A stretch of DNA of 64,000 nucleotides from Carideicomes alvinocaridis (GCA_005473895.2 SRJI02000009.1:1-64000), one strand, 5' to 3'; positions 38,841 through 48,332 are shown, counted from the first letter of the stretch. Notes: generated from the letters alone by a model not told the origin. Program-made: numbers and translations.

Positions 38841-39503
38841 TCAGCCCGGTTCGCGGGTGAGCCGGTCGAGCATCGCCGCGTAGCCCTGCACCCCCTGGGC
38901 GCCGGTCAGCAGGTAGCGCTGGTCGAAGATCATCGCCGGCACGCCCTCGATTCCCTTGGAGGCCCAGAATTGCTGGATCGAGCGGACGTCGCGCGCAGTC
39001 TCGCCCGCCTCCAGCGCCGCCCGGGCCGCCACCGGGTCGAGCCCGCATTCCTCCGCCACCTCCGCCAGCACGCCGATATCGGAGACGTTGCGCCCTTCGG
39101 TGAAATGCGCCCGGAAGAGCGCCAGGTTCACCCTGTGCTGCGCGCCGAAACGGACCGCCCATTCGATCAGCTGGTGGGCGAGAAAGGTGTTCCACATCCG
39201 CGTCTCGTCGTCCCAGGCGAAGCGAAAGCCCGTCTCGGCCCCTAGGGCGGTGATGCGCTCGCGGCTGGCCTGGCTCTGCTCGGCGGTGCTGCCGTATTTC
39301 TGCATCACGTGCTCGCGCATGTTCTGCCCCTCGGGCGGCATGGAGGGGTTGAGCTCGAACGGATGCCAATGGATCTCGGCGGCCATGCCGGCAGCGGCCA
39401 GCGCCTGCTCCAGCTGGCGGTACCCGATGACGCACCACGGGCAGACCACGTCCGAGACGATGTCGATCCGGGGAGCGGCGGGAAAGGCGCGGCTGTCGTC
39501 CAT
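38841..39503 (-). CDS. DsbA/FrnE-family thioredoxin-fold protein
   Basis: A 220-residue 2-hydroxychromene isomerase/DsbA-type protein with active-site CPWC (VVCPWCVIGYRQLEQAL), the helical insertion of the FrnE group (MREHVMQKYGSTAEQSQASR) and cis-Pro loop GVPAMIFDQRYLLTGAQG. No signal peptide is visible, so it is likely cytoplasmic. Family members act as disulfide oxidoreductases in stress. ATG 39503 has GGAGG 4 bp away; the longer frame is weaker. It is convergent with olsB (24 bp). Confidence 0.88.
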   Translation of the reverse strand: MDDSRAFPAAPRIDIVSDVVCPWCVIGYRQLEQALAAAGMAAEIHWHPFELNPSMPPEGQNMREHVMQKYGSTAEQSQASRERITALGAETGFRFAWDDETRMWNTFLAHQLIEWAVRFGAQHRVNLALFRAHFTEGRNVSDIGVLAEVAEECGLDPVAARAALEAGETARDVRSIQQFWASKGIEGVPAMIFDQRYLLTGAQGVQGYAAMLDRLTREPG

Positions 39504-39644
39504 GATGCCTCCTGACCGGAACAGAGTGCCGCGTGACGCGCCCCGGCGCAATGCCGCCGTCGCGGCGCTTCACAAAGCGCGTGGGCGAGGAACCGCCTCA
39601 CGCAATGGACGTTTGCCATCAGAGCAACATGAAAGGCGGCCCCG

Positions 39645-40610
39645 ATGTCGATGGCAACAGCCATAGAAACTGCCAGTGGTGCGGCGAAAGGCGCCGGCAC
39701 GCGGGTCTGCGTGTTGCTCAACGTCGGCTCCGGCGCCGGCGATGCGGACGAGCGGGAGGCCGAGCTGCGCCGCCATTTCGCCCGCCACCCGGACCGGTTC
39801 GAGCTGCGGCTGCTGCGCCATGGCGGGCTGCTGCCGCAGATGTGCCGCGAGATCATCCGCGACGGCTTTGACACCGTGGTGGCGGCCGGCGGGGATGGCA
39901 CGATATCCGGCGTCGCCGCGAATATCGCCGGCAAGGGGCTGAACCTCGGCATCATCCCGATGGGCACGTTCAACTACGTGGCCCGCGCCCTGGCGATCCC
40001 CGAGGATCCGGGCGAGGCGGTGGACCTGATCGCCACCGGCGAGGGACGCGACATGAGCCTGGGCGAGGTCAACGGCCATGTTTTCCTGAACAATGCGAGC
40101 CTCGGCATCTATCCGCAGGTCCTGCGCGAGCGCGAAGGCACCTACAAGAAATGGGGACGCTCGCGGCTGGCGGCCCATTGGTCGGTGCTGAAGACCTTTG
40201 CCAGCTTCCGGACGCCGATCCGCATGAAGGTGACGGTCGACGGAACGGTCTACCGCGCCAAGACGCCGCTCGCCTTCATCGCGCGCTCCGCCTTCCAATT
40301 GGAACAATTCGGCCTCGACGGCGCGGATTGCGTGCGGCGCGGAGAATTCGCCCTGTTCCTCGCCCCCGATTCCTCGCGACTGGCGCTGCTGGGCCGGGCG
40401 ATCAAGCTGGCCGGGGGCGGCATGCACCAGAAACGGGATTTCGAGCTGATCTGCGGCGAAGAGATCCTGATCGAGACGCTGCGCCCCTCGCATCTGATCG
40501 CCATGGACGGCGAACAGGTGCCCATGCAGGGCCCGTTCCGGTTCCGCATGCGGCATGACGCGCTCAAGGTGATCGCTCCTCCCTACGACGAAAGCCCCGA
40601 GGGCGCATGA
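39645..40610 (+). CDS. Diacylglycerol kinase-family lipid kinase
   Basis: The 321-residue protein is in the DagK/YegS lipid kinase family: LLNVGSGAGDAD, AAGGDGTISGVAANIAGKGL (GGDGT ATP motif) and IIPMGTFNYVARALAIPED. The C-terminal beta domain (LSLGEVNGHVFLNNASLGIY region) has LDGADCVRRGEFALFLAP. It probably phosphorylates diacylglycerol or a related lipid at the inner membrane. ATG 39645 or 39651 could be used. It overlaps the metallophosphoesterase gene by 4 bp, so a coupled pair. Confidence 0.87.
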   Translation: MSMATAIETASGAAKGAGTRVCVLLNVGSGAGDADEREAELRRHFARHPDRFELRLLRHGGLLPQMCREIIRDGFDTVVAAGGDGTISGVAANIAGKGLNLGIIPMGTFNYVARALAIPEDPGEAVDLIATGEGRDMSLGEVNGHVFLNNASLGIYPQVLREREGTYKKWGRSRLAAHWSVLKTFASFRTPIRMKVTVDGTVYRAKTPLAFIARSAFQLEQFGLDGADCVRRGEFALFLAPDSSRLALLGRAIKLAGGGMHQKRDFELICGEEILIETLRPSHLIAMDGEQVPMQGPFRFRMRHDALKVIAPPYDESPEGA

Positions 40611-41416
40611 CACGACTGGTCCACATCTCCGACCTGCATTTCGGCCGCGACCGGGAAGAGCTGCTCGACCCGCTGGTGCGGTTTATCAACGACCTGGCAC
40701 CCGACATGGTGCTGATCTCCGGCGACCTGACCCAACGCGCGCGCCACAGCCAGTTCGAGGCGGCGCGCGCCTTCATCGACCGGCTGGAGCCGCAGGTGCT
40801 GGCCGTGCCGGGGAATCACGACACCCCGCTGGAGAATCTGTTCATCCGGCTGGCCACCCCCTGGCGGCGCTGGAAGCGGCACATCACGCGGGTGCTGGAG
40901 CCGCGTGCGGAGAATGACGAGGTCTCGGTCGTGGGGTTGAACACCGCCGATCCGCGGGCCTGGCAACGCGGCCGCCTGCGTGGGTCGAGCCTGCGCCGCG
41001 TGTCGCGCTATCTGCGTCAGGCGGAGGAGGGCGGCCGCGTCGGCGTCGTGATGATGCACCACCCGCCCGAGCATGACGAGGGCGTGGAGAAGACGCCGAT
41101 GAAACATGCCGAACGCGGGCTCGAACAGCTCAACGAGCTTGGGGCCGACCTGGTGCTCTCGGGCCACCTGCACCTGTGGCGCGCGGCGCCGCATACGGTC
41201 CATGGTGGCATCCTGCTGGTGCAGGCGGGGACGGGCCTGTCCACCCGCATGCGCGGCCAGCCCAACGACCTGAACGTGCTGGACATTTCGCGCGATCGCA
41301 TCGTCGTCCACCGCCATGCGGCCCGCGAAGGCGAAAGCGAATTCCGGCCTCTGTCCAGCCATTGCTTCGAGCGCCGGGGCGGCGTCTGGCAGGCCGCATC
41401 GGCCGCGGCGCAATAG
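40607..41416 (+). CDS. Class III (calcineurin-like) metallophosphoesterase
   Basis: A 269-residue metallophosphoesterase with all five metal motifs: ISDLHFG, ISGDLTQ, PGNHDTP, MMHHPPEHD and SGHLHLWR. The closest types are cAMP phosphodiesterase (CpdA-like) or UDP-diacylglucosamine hydrolases (LpxH); the lipid kinase neighbour leaves both open. Start overlaps the kinase stop. No signal peptide, so cytoplasmic or peripheral. A tRNA-Leu gene follows. Confidence 0.87.
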   Translation: MTRLVHISDLHFGRDREELLDPLVRFINDLAPDMVLISGDLTQRARHSQFEAARAFIDRLEPQVLAVPGNHDTPLENLFIRLATPWRRWKRHITRVLEPRAENDEVSVVGLNTADPRAWQRGRLRGSSLRRVSRYLRQAEEGGRVGVVMMHHPPEHDEGVEKTPMKHAERGLEQLNELGADLVLSGHLHLWRAAPHTVHGGILLVQAGTGLSTRMRGQPNDLNVLDISRDRIVVHRHAAREGESEFRPLSSHCFERRGGVWQAASAAAQ

Positions 41417-41431
41417 AGTGAAATTTGCCCC

Positions 41432-41460
41432 TTCACATCCCCGCGCGGCCCGGCTATACG
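41432..41460 (+). promoter_or_regulatory. Candidate promoter of tRNA-Leu
   Basis: TTCACA (41432-41437, one mismatch to TTGACA), 17-bp spacer, and TATACG (41455-41460) lie just before the tRNA gene; the predicted transcript start near 41467 leaves a 16-bp leader. Spacing is ideal, the -10 is moderate. Confidence 0.5.
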
Positions 41461-41482
41461 GCGCCCGACTACCTGATCACGT

Positions 41483-41569
41483 GCGGTCGTGGCGGAATTG
41501 GTAGACGCGCAGCGTTGAGGTCGCTGTGGGGTAACTCCCGTGGAAGTTCGAGTCTTCTCGACCGCACCA
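41483..41569 (+). tRNA. tRNA-Leu (anticodon GAG)
   Basis: The 87-nt gene has acceptor GCGGTCG/CGACCGC, a long class II variable arm (TGTGGGGTAACTCCCGTG region), anticodon arm CAGCG-TTGAGGT-CGCTG, T arm with GTTCGAGTC, discriminator A, and an encoded CCA. Anticodon GAG reads CUC/CUU leucine codons. Confidence 0.98.
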
Positions 41570-41672
41570 TCATCTCCCCTTACCGGAGCAAGGGCACTGT
41601 CCCGCTCGCCGCAGGTCGCTGGTTTTTCCGGTAGCTTTCCGATCATGACGTTTGCCACGCCCGGAGCGCCGA

Positions 41673-42557
41673 TCAGGTGATCTGCCGCTCGCGGAACACG
41701 ATGAACAGGCCGCTGAGGGCGATGATTCCCGCGCCGATATAGGTCACGAGGTCCGGCACGTCGCCCCAGATCAGCCAGCCGAGCGCCGTGGCCCAGAGCA
41801 GGGCGGTGTAGTCGAAGGGCGCCACCACGGCCGCGGGCGCGAAGCGCAAGGCCTGGGTCATCATCGTCATCCCCGCCGTGCCGAACAGCGCGATTCCGAA
41901 GAACAGCCACCAATCCTCGGGCCGGATCGAGGTCCAGACGAAGGGGCTGATCAGGCCGCCCAGCAGCGCCCCGGCCCCCACGAGGTAGAGCATGAGGGTC
42001 CAGACGCTTTCGCGCGGATCCACCCAGCGGGCGCTGATCATCAGGGCGGCGTAGAACACCGCCGTCGCCACGGGATAGAGCGAGGCCGGCTGGAACGCAG
42101 CGCTGCCCGGACGCACCACGACCAGCACCCCGGCGAATCCGACCAGCACGGCGCTCCAGCGGCGCCAGCCGACCTGTTCGCCTAGCAGGAGCGCCGAGAG
42201 CGCGGTGATGAAGACCGGCGCGGCGAAGACGAGTGTGGTCGCCTCCGCCAGCCCGAGATGGCGCAGGCCGGTGAAGAACAGCGTGGCCGCACTCAGCCAA
42301 AGCACACCGCGCACCAGGTGCGCCCCGGGCCGGTGGGAGCGGAGCGCCCTGCGCCCGCCCATGGCGACGGCGATGATCGCGGCGAAGGGCAGGGCGATCA
42401 GGTTGCGCAGAAAGAGGACCTGCACCGGCTCGTAGCCCACGGCCAGCGTCTTGGCGAAGGCGTCGTTCACGCTGAGACAGGCGACACCGACGCACATCAA
42501 GCCGATCCCGGTGAGCGATCTGAGCCGCAGCTGTGTCATCTCCGTCTGGCTGGTCAT
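41673..42557 (-). CDS. EamA/DMT-family transporter
   Basis: A 294-residue inner-membrane protein with about ten helices in two EamA repeats (residues 15-145 and 155-290). Family features: GVACLSVNDAFAKTLAVGYE, FLRNLIALPFAA, LGLAEATTLVFAAPVFITAL, APFDYTALLWATALGWLIWG. DMT proteins export metabolites or amino acids; substrate cannot be read. ATG 42557 has GGGAGG at about 10 bp. The 275-bp gap to the next gene (42558-42832) shows no gene or clear signal. Confidence 0.87.
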   Translation of the reverse strand: MTSQTEMTQLRLRSLTGIGLMCVGVACLSVNDAFAKTLAVGYEPVQVLFLRNLIALPFAAIIAVAMGGRRALRSHRPGAHLVRGVLWLSAATLFFTGLRHLGLAEATTLVFAAPVFITALSALLLGEQVGWRRWSAVLVGFAGVLVVVRPGSAAFQPASLYPVATAVFYAALMISARWVDPRESVWTLMLYLVGAGALLGGLISPFVWTSIRPEDWWLFFGIALFGTAGMTMMTQALRFAPAAVVAPFDYTALLWATALGWLIWGDVPDLVTYIGAGIIALSGLFIVFRERQIT

Positions 42558-42832
42558 CCGGGCGGCACCTCCCATCCCCGGTTGATCATCGCGCCCGGGG
42601 GAAGGCAAGTCGCGGATTGCGGAGCCGGGGGATGGGGCGGCGTTCGATTTGGGGCGGTGTGTCAGGATATGCCAGGAGTGATGTGCGGATCATCGGGGTC
42701 CGCCACTCCGGGGAGGTTGCCTTGCGCCTCTACCCCTTGGCTACCGCCTCGGCTGTGTGGCCGGGGCGGGCTGACCCAGATTGCGTTTCGCGCCAATGCT
42801 TTCATCAAACATCCACCGCTCGTCCGACCCGC

Positions 42833-43576
42833 TCAGTAGCGATAGCCGAGCGCCGCCTCCTGCGCGGTATCAACCCGCGAGCGCAGGAACGCCATGTCCG
42901 CTGCGCTCAGCGCGTCCGGTGTTTCGGGCCGGTCCTCGATCGCCGGTCTGAACCGGTTGCCCAGCCGCTTTACCACCGGGCGGAACGGCCCCTCCGGCGC
43001 GGGCAGGCCGAACCCCTCGGCGATGCGCTCCAGCGCCGCCTGCGGATCGTTGCGCACCGTCTCCAGCCGCAGGAGGGCGACCGAGCCGCCCCGCTCGGCA
43101 AAGCCCAGATGCGCGGCGAGCTTGGCCTGCCGCAGGGCGAAGATGTCGGGGAAGGGCTCCCCGGTGAGGGGATCCCGATCCTGCTGCAGAGGCTGACCCA
43201 GCGCCTCCTCCTGCCCGGGGAAATAGCGGGGGCGGTCGATGACACTGTCCCAGGGCGCGCGCAGGAAATCGGCGAAGGGCAGGCGCTGCAGGGCGGGCGT
43301 CGCGTGCCAGGGCCGGCTGTGCATGGACAGCGCCCAGTCATCCGCCCGCCGCACCACCACGACCACCGCCAGCTCCGCAGGGATCGCCAGCGCCTGGCAG
43401 AAGCCGTGTTTCCACCCCAGCGCCTCGGTCGGGACCAGCGCGGTATTCCGTCCCAGCAGCCGCTTGACGAAGTTCGTCCCCGAGGAGCGTTCGCCGATCA
43501 CCTGCACCCGGGCGGGCGGCGGGCCGTCTGCGCGCCGGACGGCAAGGCCCGTCGCGGCGAAATCGCTGAGCGTCAT
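42833..43576 (-). CDS. P-loop sulfotransferase-like protein
   Basis: The 247-residue protein has a P-loop-like segment near the N-terminus (VQVIGERSSGTNFVKRLLGR) in the place where sulfotransferases bind the 5'-phosphosulfate of PAPS, followed by VVVVVRRADDWALSMHSRPW with an RRADDW in the 3'-phosphate-binding region. No signal peptide is visible. It is divergent (136 bp) from a glycosyltransferase gene, so the pair may modify a surface or exported glycan. The donor has not been shown; other P-loop transfer enzymes are possible. Confidence 0.6.
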   Translation of the reverse strand: MTLSDFAATGLAVRRADGPPPARVQVIGERSSGTNFVKRLLGRNTALVPTEALGWKHGFCQALAIPAELAVVVVVRRADDWALSMHSRPWHATPALQRLPFADFLRAPWDSVIDRPRYFPGQEEALGQPLQQDRDPLTGEPFPDIFALRQAKLAAHLGFAERGGSVALLRLETVRNDPQAALERIAEGFGLPAPEGPFRPVVKRLGNRFRPAIEDRPETPDALSAADMAFLRSRVDTAQEAALGYRY

Positions 43577-43712
43577 GATCCGCCTTTCCTGTCCGCCGGG
43601 TTTTCGATTCTCGCCGCAGCTTAAACCGGCTATGTTCCGGCCCGAAAGCCCGGCGACGGACCGGGCGGGCGGGGCCCGGGGCGCCTCGCCGCGACAGGCA
43701 GAGGGGCAGGCC

Positions 43713-44588
43713 ATGCAATCCACCGCCGCGGCGCTCACCATGGTGCGGGACGACGCGTTCTTCCTTGAGGCCTGGTTGCGCCACTATGGCGAGGCATTGG
43801 GGCGCGAGAATTGCTACGTGGTCAATCACGGCCGCGGCGCGGACGTGGCGCGGCTGGCCGAGGGCTGCAACGTGATCGGCATCCCGGGCGATCCGCACCG
43901 CAACTTCGACATGAAGCGCTGGCGGATGCTCAACAACTTCACCGCCGGGCTGCGCAGCTATTATGACCATGTCATCGTGGGCGACGTGGACGAGCTTGTC
44001 GTGGTGGACCCGGCCGCGGGGATGGGGCTGCTGGACTTCCTGCGGCAGATGCCGGGCCGGCGGGTGCTGACCCCGGTGGGGCTGGAGGTGATCCACCGCA
44101 TCGACCGGGAGGAGGCGCCGGTCACCGACCGCATCCTCGGTCCGCGCCGCCACGTGCGCCTGGCCCCGCACTATTCCAAGCCCTGCATCGTCAGCACCGG
44201 CACCAAGATCGCGCGGGGCGGCCATTACACCCAGTGGGACAGGCTGATCACCCCCGACGAGCTGTACCTCTTCCACCTGAAATTCTGCGATTTCGCGCAA
44301 TATTCCCGCACCATGGATCGCCGCAACGCGGTGACCGAGGAGATCGGCGAGGAGGTGGAGAAGGTGGCCATCGGACGCCACTGGTTCGCCGAGGCGCGCG
44401 GCGAGGATCGGGCGCTGTTCGAGAGCTTCGCGCAGGAGGAGGTGCAGGAAGAGTTCGACCTGGGCCGCGTGCGCCGCCGCATGCATCGAAGCTGGAAGCC
44501 GCGGGGCGATACCGGGTTCTGGCAGTTCGACCGGCCGGACCAACCCGGCCACTACCTCCTGCCCGAGCGGTTCTCCGGACTGTTCTGA
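43713..44588 (+). CDS. Family 2-type glycosyltransferase (PF13704-like)
   Basis: A 291-residue protein of the Glyco_tranf_2_4 type: the N-terminus (AALTMVRDDAFFLEAWLRHY) matches the family's MvkDE..fl.ewl.hH pattern, and VGDVDELVVVDP is the DxD nucleotide-sugar motif with a catalytic Glu. The C-terminus (FDRPDQPGHYLLPERFSGLF) is not recognised. No membrane helix is predicted. Starts at ATG 43713, with GAGGGGC upstream. It is divergent from the sulfotransferase-like gene. The acceptor is unknown. Confidence 0.75.
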   Translation: MQSTAAALTMVRDDAFFLEAWLRHYGEALGRENCYVVNHGRGADVARLAEGCNVIGIPGDPHRNFDMKRWRMLNNFTAGLRSYYDHVIVGDVDELVVVDPAAGMGLLDFLRQMPGRRVLTPVGLEVIHRIDREEAPVTDRILGPRRHVRLAPHYSKPCIVSTGTKIARGGHYTQWDRLITPDELYLFHLKFCDFAQYSRTMDRRNAVTEEIGEEVEKVAIGRHWFAEARGEDRALFESFAQEEVQEEFDLGRVRRRMHRSWKPRGDTGFWQFDRPDQPGHYLLPERFSGLF

Positions 44589-44610
44589 GTCCGATTGTTG
44601 CGAGGCGGCC

Positions 44611-45114
44611 TTAATCGCCCGGCAGCAACCCCTCGCCAAAGCCGTTTTCCTCCAGCCGGTGCACGCTGCGCTGTACCAGCTCGTAGGCCGCGCGGGATTG
44701 CGTCTGCAACAGCGCATAGCCCGGCGCCTTCACCTCCGGCGGCAGCATGATAAGCCCGATCGCGGCCACGGCGCCCAGCAGGACCCCGCCGCTGGTCCCG
44801 CGCCCGCGCCGGCCCAGCAGGAACCGTACGAGATGGACCAGCAGGACCGCCACAGTCGCGGCCAGCGCGAGGGCAAGGGCCGGCTCCAGCAACCCGCGCA
44901 GGGCAGGGAGCAGCAGGGCGTCCAGCCGGTCGTGGGTCACCCCCGCCTCGCCCGAGGCCAGCCCGGCGACCAAGAAGAGCCAGGCGAAGGTGGCGCATGC
45001 CGCAAGGCCCGGCCGGCCCTCGGCCACGGGACGGCGGCGCGGTGCGGCGTCGGATTCGATGCGGCGGATGCGGGAGTCGAACTCGCCCCGGCTGAGCTTC
45101 TTCACGGTCTTCAT
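44611..45114 (-). CDS. Predicted integral membrane protein of unknown function
   Basis: A 167-residue protein with a basic N-terminus (MKTVKKLSRGEFDSRIRRIE) and three hydrophobic stretches at about 38-55, 75-100 and 105-122 (LALALAATVAVLLVHLVRFL is the clearest). A short C-terminal tail follows (AAYELVQRSVHRLEENGFGE). I recognise no domain. It is 22 bp from the convergent glycosyltransferase gene and 123 bp from the dipeptidase. Confidence 0.65.
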   Translation of the reverse strand: MKTVKKLSRGEFDSRIRRIESDAAPRRRPVAEGRPGLAACATFAWLFLVAGLASGEAGVTHDRLDALLLPALRGLLEPALALALAATVAVLLVHLVRFLLGRRGRGTSGGVLLGAVAAIGLIMLPPEVKAPGYALLQTQSRAAYELVQRSVHRLEENGFGEGLLPGD

Positions 45115-45237
45115 GCCGCCCGCTTAGTGCCGGAATGTGGCAGGTTTGCGGAGCCCGGCCGCCGCTCGGAGGCGGGGACCGGATTTTCGGTGACATCGGG
45201 CGGCGGAGCCCCGTCTCGGCCCCGCCTAAGCCCTTGC

Positions 45238-46620
45238 TCAGTCCTTGCTCAGCGCGTCCAGCACGCGGGCCCAGCTGCGCATGCCCTTGTGAAAGCTCTT
45301 CAGGTCGTATTTCTCGTTGGGCGAATGGATCGCGTCGTCGTCATTGGCAAAGCCGATCAGCATCGCGTCGAGGCCGAGGATCTCCTTGAAGAACCCGGCG
45401 ATCGGGATCGACCCGCCCATGCCGGTGAAGACCGCCTCGCGCTCCCATTCGTCCGAAAGCGCCTGGCGCGCCTTCTCGAATTCGGGCCGGGCGATGTTCA
45501 TGACCGAGGCGGGCGAGCCTTCCAGGTCCTGGTTCCAGGTGACCTTGGCATCGGGCGACAGGCGGTCCTCCACGTGCTTGCGGATCTTGTCGCGCAGCGC
45601 ATCGGGATCCATGTCGCCCACAAGGCGGCAGGTGATCTTGCAATGTGCCTCGGCCGGGATGACCGTCTTGGACCCGGCGCCCTGGTAGCCGCCCCAGAGG
45701 CCGTTGACCTCCAGCGTGGGCCGCGCCCATTGCTGGACCAGCGTGGAATACTTCTTTTCCCCGTGGGGCTGCGAATAGCCGACCGAGTTGAGATAGGTCT
45801 TCTCGTCGAAGCCGCAGCCTTCCCATTGGCGCAGCAACTCGTCCGGCACTTCGTGGACGCCTTCATAGAAGCCCTCGACCGCAACCGCGCCGGTCTCGTG
45901 GTCGTAGAAGCTGTCGACGATCTTGGCGATCTCGCGCAGCGGGTTCAGCCCCGGCCCGCCGTAATGGCCCGAATGCAGGTCGATGCGGGGGCCGTGAACG
46001 GTGAATTCGTCCTTCAGCATCCCGCGCAGCTGCGACGCGATGGAGGGCACGCCGGGCGAGACCATGGAGGTGTCGCAGATCAGCGCGATGTCGGCCTTCA
46101 GCTCTTCGGCGTGCTCCTTGAGGAAGGGCACGAGGGACGGAGAGCCCGATTCCTCCTCCCCCTCGAAGAAGAAGGTGATGCGGCAGGGCAGCGATCCGTT
46201 CTCGGCGGTCCAGGCGCGGCAGGCCTCCACGAAGGTCATGAGCTGCCCCTTGTCGTCCGAGGCGCCGCGGCCGCGGATGACCTTGCCCGCCTCCGTCTCC
46301 TCGATCTGCGGATCGAAGGGCTCGGTCTTCCACAGGTTCAGCGGATCGACCGGCTGCACGTCGTAATGGCCGTAGAACAGGATGTGCGGCCCGTCGCCCG
46401 GCACGTGGCCCACCACCATCGGATGGCCCGGCGTGGGGCGTTTGGAGGCGTCGATGCCCATGGATTGCAGGTCGGCCACCAGCCAGTCGGCGGCCTTCTC
46501 GGTTTCTTCCTTGTAGGCAGGGTCGGTGGAGATCGACTGGATCCGCAGGAACTCGGTCAGGCGGGCAAGCGCGCCGTCGAGGTCGGAATCGATGCGGGAC
46601 AGGACGGGATCGAGCGACAT
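45238..46620 (-). CDS. M20-family dipeptidase
   Basis: The 460-residue metallopeptidase has a di-metal core: YGHYDVQPVDP (His and Asp), GRGASDDKGQ (bridging Asp), FEGEEESGSP (base Glu, metal Glu), CDTSM, and late DDAIHSPNEKY (His). Motif placement and length agree with M20A/CNDP-like dipeptidases. It probably hydrolyses dipeptides in the cytoplasm; no signal peptide. ATG 46620 has GGAGG 6 bp upstream. It is divergent from hemA; the 371-bp gap is described separately. Confidence 0.88.
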   Translation of the reverse strand: MSLDPVLSRIDSDLDGALARLTEFLRIQSISTDPAYKEETEKAADWLVADLQSMGIDASKRPTPGHPMVVGHVPGDGPHILFYGHYDVQPVDPLNLWKTEPFDPQIEETEAGKVIRGRGASDDKGQLMTFVEACRAWTAENGSLPCRITFFFEGEEESGSPSLVPFLKEHAEELKADIALICDTSMVSPGVPSIASQLRGMLKDEFTVHGPRIDLHSGHYGGPGLNPLREIAKIVDSFYDHETGAVAVEGFYEGVHEVPDELLRQWEGCGFDEKTYLNSVGYSQPHGEKKYSTLVQQWARPTLEVNGLWGGYQGAGSKTVIPAEAHCKITCRLVGDMDPDALRDKIRKHVEDRLSPDAKVTWNQDLEGSPASVMNIARPEFEKARQALSDEWEREAVFTGMGGSIPIAGFFKEILGLDAMLIGFANDDDAIHSPNEKYDLKSFHKGMRSWARVLDALSKD

Positions 46621-46991
46621 GGAATCCTCCGGTTGGTCGGGTCGCGCGCAGCCTAGCAGCGGCGCGGGCAAGGTCCAGCCCGTCCGCCGCTCTCCGCGCG
46701 TCAGGGGGCGGGACCGGTCGAAATCCGGGGGTTCACCCCTATATGAAGCGGGGATATGATCGAAAATGAAGGAAACGGGCGGCATGACGCAGCCTTTTGC
46801 GACGCGGATCGGAAACCTTGCGGGGAACTGACCGAGATCAAAGCGCCGGGAGCGTCATTTTGTAACCTGTCCGCCGAAGGGCGAGTGCGTTAGGTGCTTG
46901 TCCGTAAGCGGATCGGCCCCAACCGACGGGCCGGAGGCAGCAAGATCACCGCGCAGCCACATCCCTGCGCGGCGGAGCAAGGACAAAGGGG
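46621..46991. other. 371-bp region between dipeptidase and hemA
   Basis: No gene was found. It holds an FNR-type site (46828-46841), a candidate -10 TGTAAC at 46861-46866 with about the right spacing for an FNR-activated promoter, and the hemA ribosome binding site (CAAAGGGG) just before 46992. The rest is unassigned. Confidence 0.5.
46828..46841 (+). promoter_or_regulatory. FNR/FnrL-type binding site upstream of hemA
   Basis: CTGACCGAGATCAA matches TTGAY-N4-RTCAA except for the first base; the right half ATCAA is exact. Its centre is about 41 bp before a start predicted from the TGTAAC -10, the class II activation position. FnrL is known to control hemA in Rhodobacter, which supports the reading. 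Confidence 0.55.
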
Positions 46992-48221
46992 ATGGCCGTG
47001 AACTATACCGAGAAGCTGGACCTGGCGCTGGACCGTCTGCATCAGGAGGGGCGCTATCGCACCTTCATCGACATCGAGCGCAAGCGCGGCCAGTTTCCGC
47101 ATGCCACCTGGCGCCGGACCGACGGCTCCGAACAGCCGATCACCGTGTGGTGCGGCAACGATTACCTCGGCATGGGACAGCACCCCGTCGTGCTGGCCGC
47201 CATGCACGAGGCGGTGGACGCCACCGGCGCGGGTTCCGGCGGCACGCGCAACATCTCCGGCACCACGGTCTATCACAAGCGGCTGGAGGCGGAGCTTGCC
47301 GACCTCCACGGCAAGGAAGCGGCGCTGCTCTTCACCTCGGCCTACGTGGCCAACGACGCGACGCTATCGACGCTGCCCAAGCTCTTTCCGGGGCTGATAA
47401 TCTATTCCGACGCGCTGAACCACGCCTCGATGATCGAGGGCGTGCGCCGCAACGGGGGCGCCAAGCGCATCTTCCGCCACAACGATGTCGCCCACCTGCG
47501 CGAGCTGCTGGCCGCCGACGACCCGGAGGCACCCAAGCTCATCGCCTTCGAATCGGTCTATTCGATGGACGGCGATTTCGGCCCGATCGAGGCGATCTGC
47601 GACCTGGCCGACGAATTCGGCGCGCTGACCTACCTGGACGAGGTCCACGCGGTGGGCATGTACGGCCCCCGCGGCGGCGGCGTGGCAGAGCGTGACGGCC
47701 TGCTCGACCGGCTCGACATCATCAACGGCACGCTGGGCAAGGCCTTCGGCGTGCATGGCGGCTACATCACCGCCTCTGCGCGGATGTGCGATGCCATCCG
47801 CTCCTACGCGCCGGGCTTCATCTTCACCACCTCGCTGCCGCCGGCCGTGGCGGCCGGTGCCGCGGCTTCGGTCGCGCATCTGAAGACCGACCAGGCACTG
47901 CGCGACAAGCACCAGGAACAGGCACGCATCCTCAAGCTGCGGCTGAAGGGGATGGGCCTGCCGATCATCGACCATGGCAGCCACATCGTGCCCGTGATCG
48001 TCGGCGACCCGGTCCATACCAAGATGCTGTCGGACATGCTGCTGGAGCGCTATGGCATCTATGTCCAGCCCATCAACTTCCCCACCGTTCCCCGCGGGAC
48101 CGAGCGGCTGCGCTTCACCCCGTCGCCGGTCCACGGCCCGAAGGAAATGGACCACCTGGTGGGGGCGATGGACGATCTTTGGTCGCATTGTGCGCTGAAT
48201 CGCGCTGAACTGACCGCCTGA
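46992..48221 (+). CDS. hemA: 5-Aminolevulinate synthase (C4 pathway)
   Basis: This 409-residue PLP enzyme condenses glycine with succinyl-CoA to 5-aminolevulinate, the entry to heme and bacteriochlorophyll. Features: [52 protein letters not shown] (PLP Asp) and the Schiff-base lysine near 250 in [14 protein letters not shown] 46992 has CAAAGGGG. This glycine route is restricted to alphaproteobacteria and mitochondria. An upstream FNR-type site suggests oxygen control. It is followed by the RodZ-like gene. Confidence 0.97.
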   Translation: MAVNYTEKLDLALDRLHQEGRYRTFIDIERKRGQFPHATWRRTDGSEQPITVWCGNDYLGMGQHPVVLAAMHEAVDATGAGSGGTRNISGTTVYHKRLEAELADLHGKEAALLFTSAYVANDATLSTLPKLFPGLIIYSDALNHASMIEGVRRNGGAKRIFRHNDVAHLRELLAADDPEAPKLIAFESVYSMDGDFGPIEAICDLADEFGALTYLDEVHAVGMYGPRGGGVAERDGLLDRLDIINGTLGKAFGVHGGYITASARMCDAIRSYAPGFIFTTSLPPAVAAGAAASVAHLKTDQALRDKHQEQARILKLRLKGMGLPIIDHGSHIVPVIVGDPVHTKMLSDMLLERYGIYVQPINFPTVPRGTERLRFTPSPVHGPKEMDHLVGAMDDLWSHCALNRAELTA

Positions 48222-48332
48222 GCCCAGGCGAGGTGTCATCGTCCTTGCTACGTGTTATGATCCGGTAAACAACAGCGCGACTCGAATCGGGATCTTCGGG
48301 TCGTGCATACCAAGGACGGGTTGGGGCGAGGG

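Noticed and set aside
41581-41633. Inverted repeat TACCGGA/TCCGGTA after tRNA-Leu as a terminator
   Set aside because: The loop is about 39 bp and no T-run follows the 3' arm.
42558-42832. Small gene between EamA transporter and sulfotransferase-like gene
   Set aside because: The frames are short and lack ribosome sites and family features.
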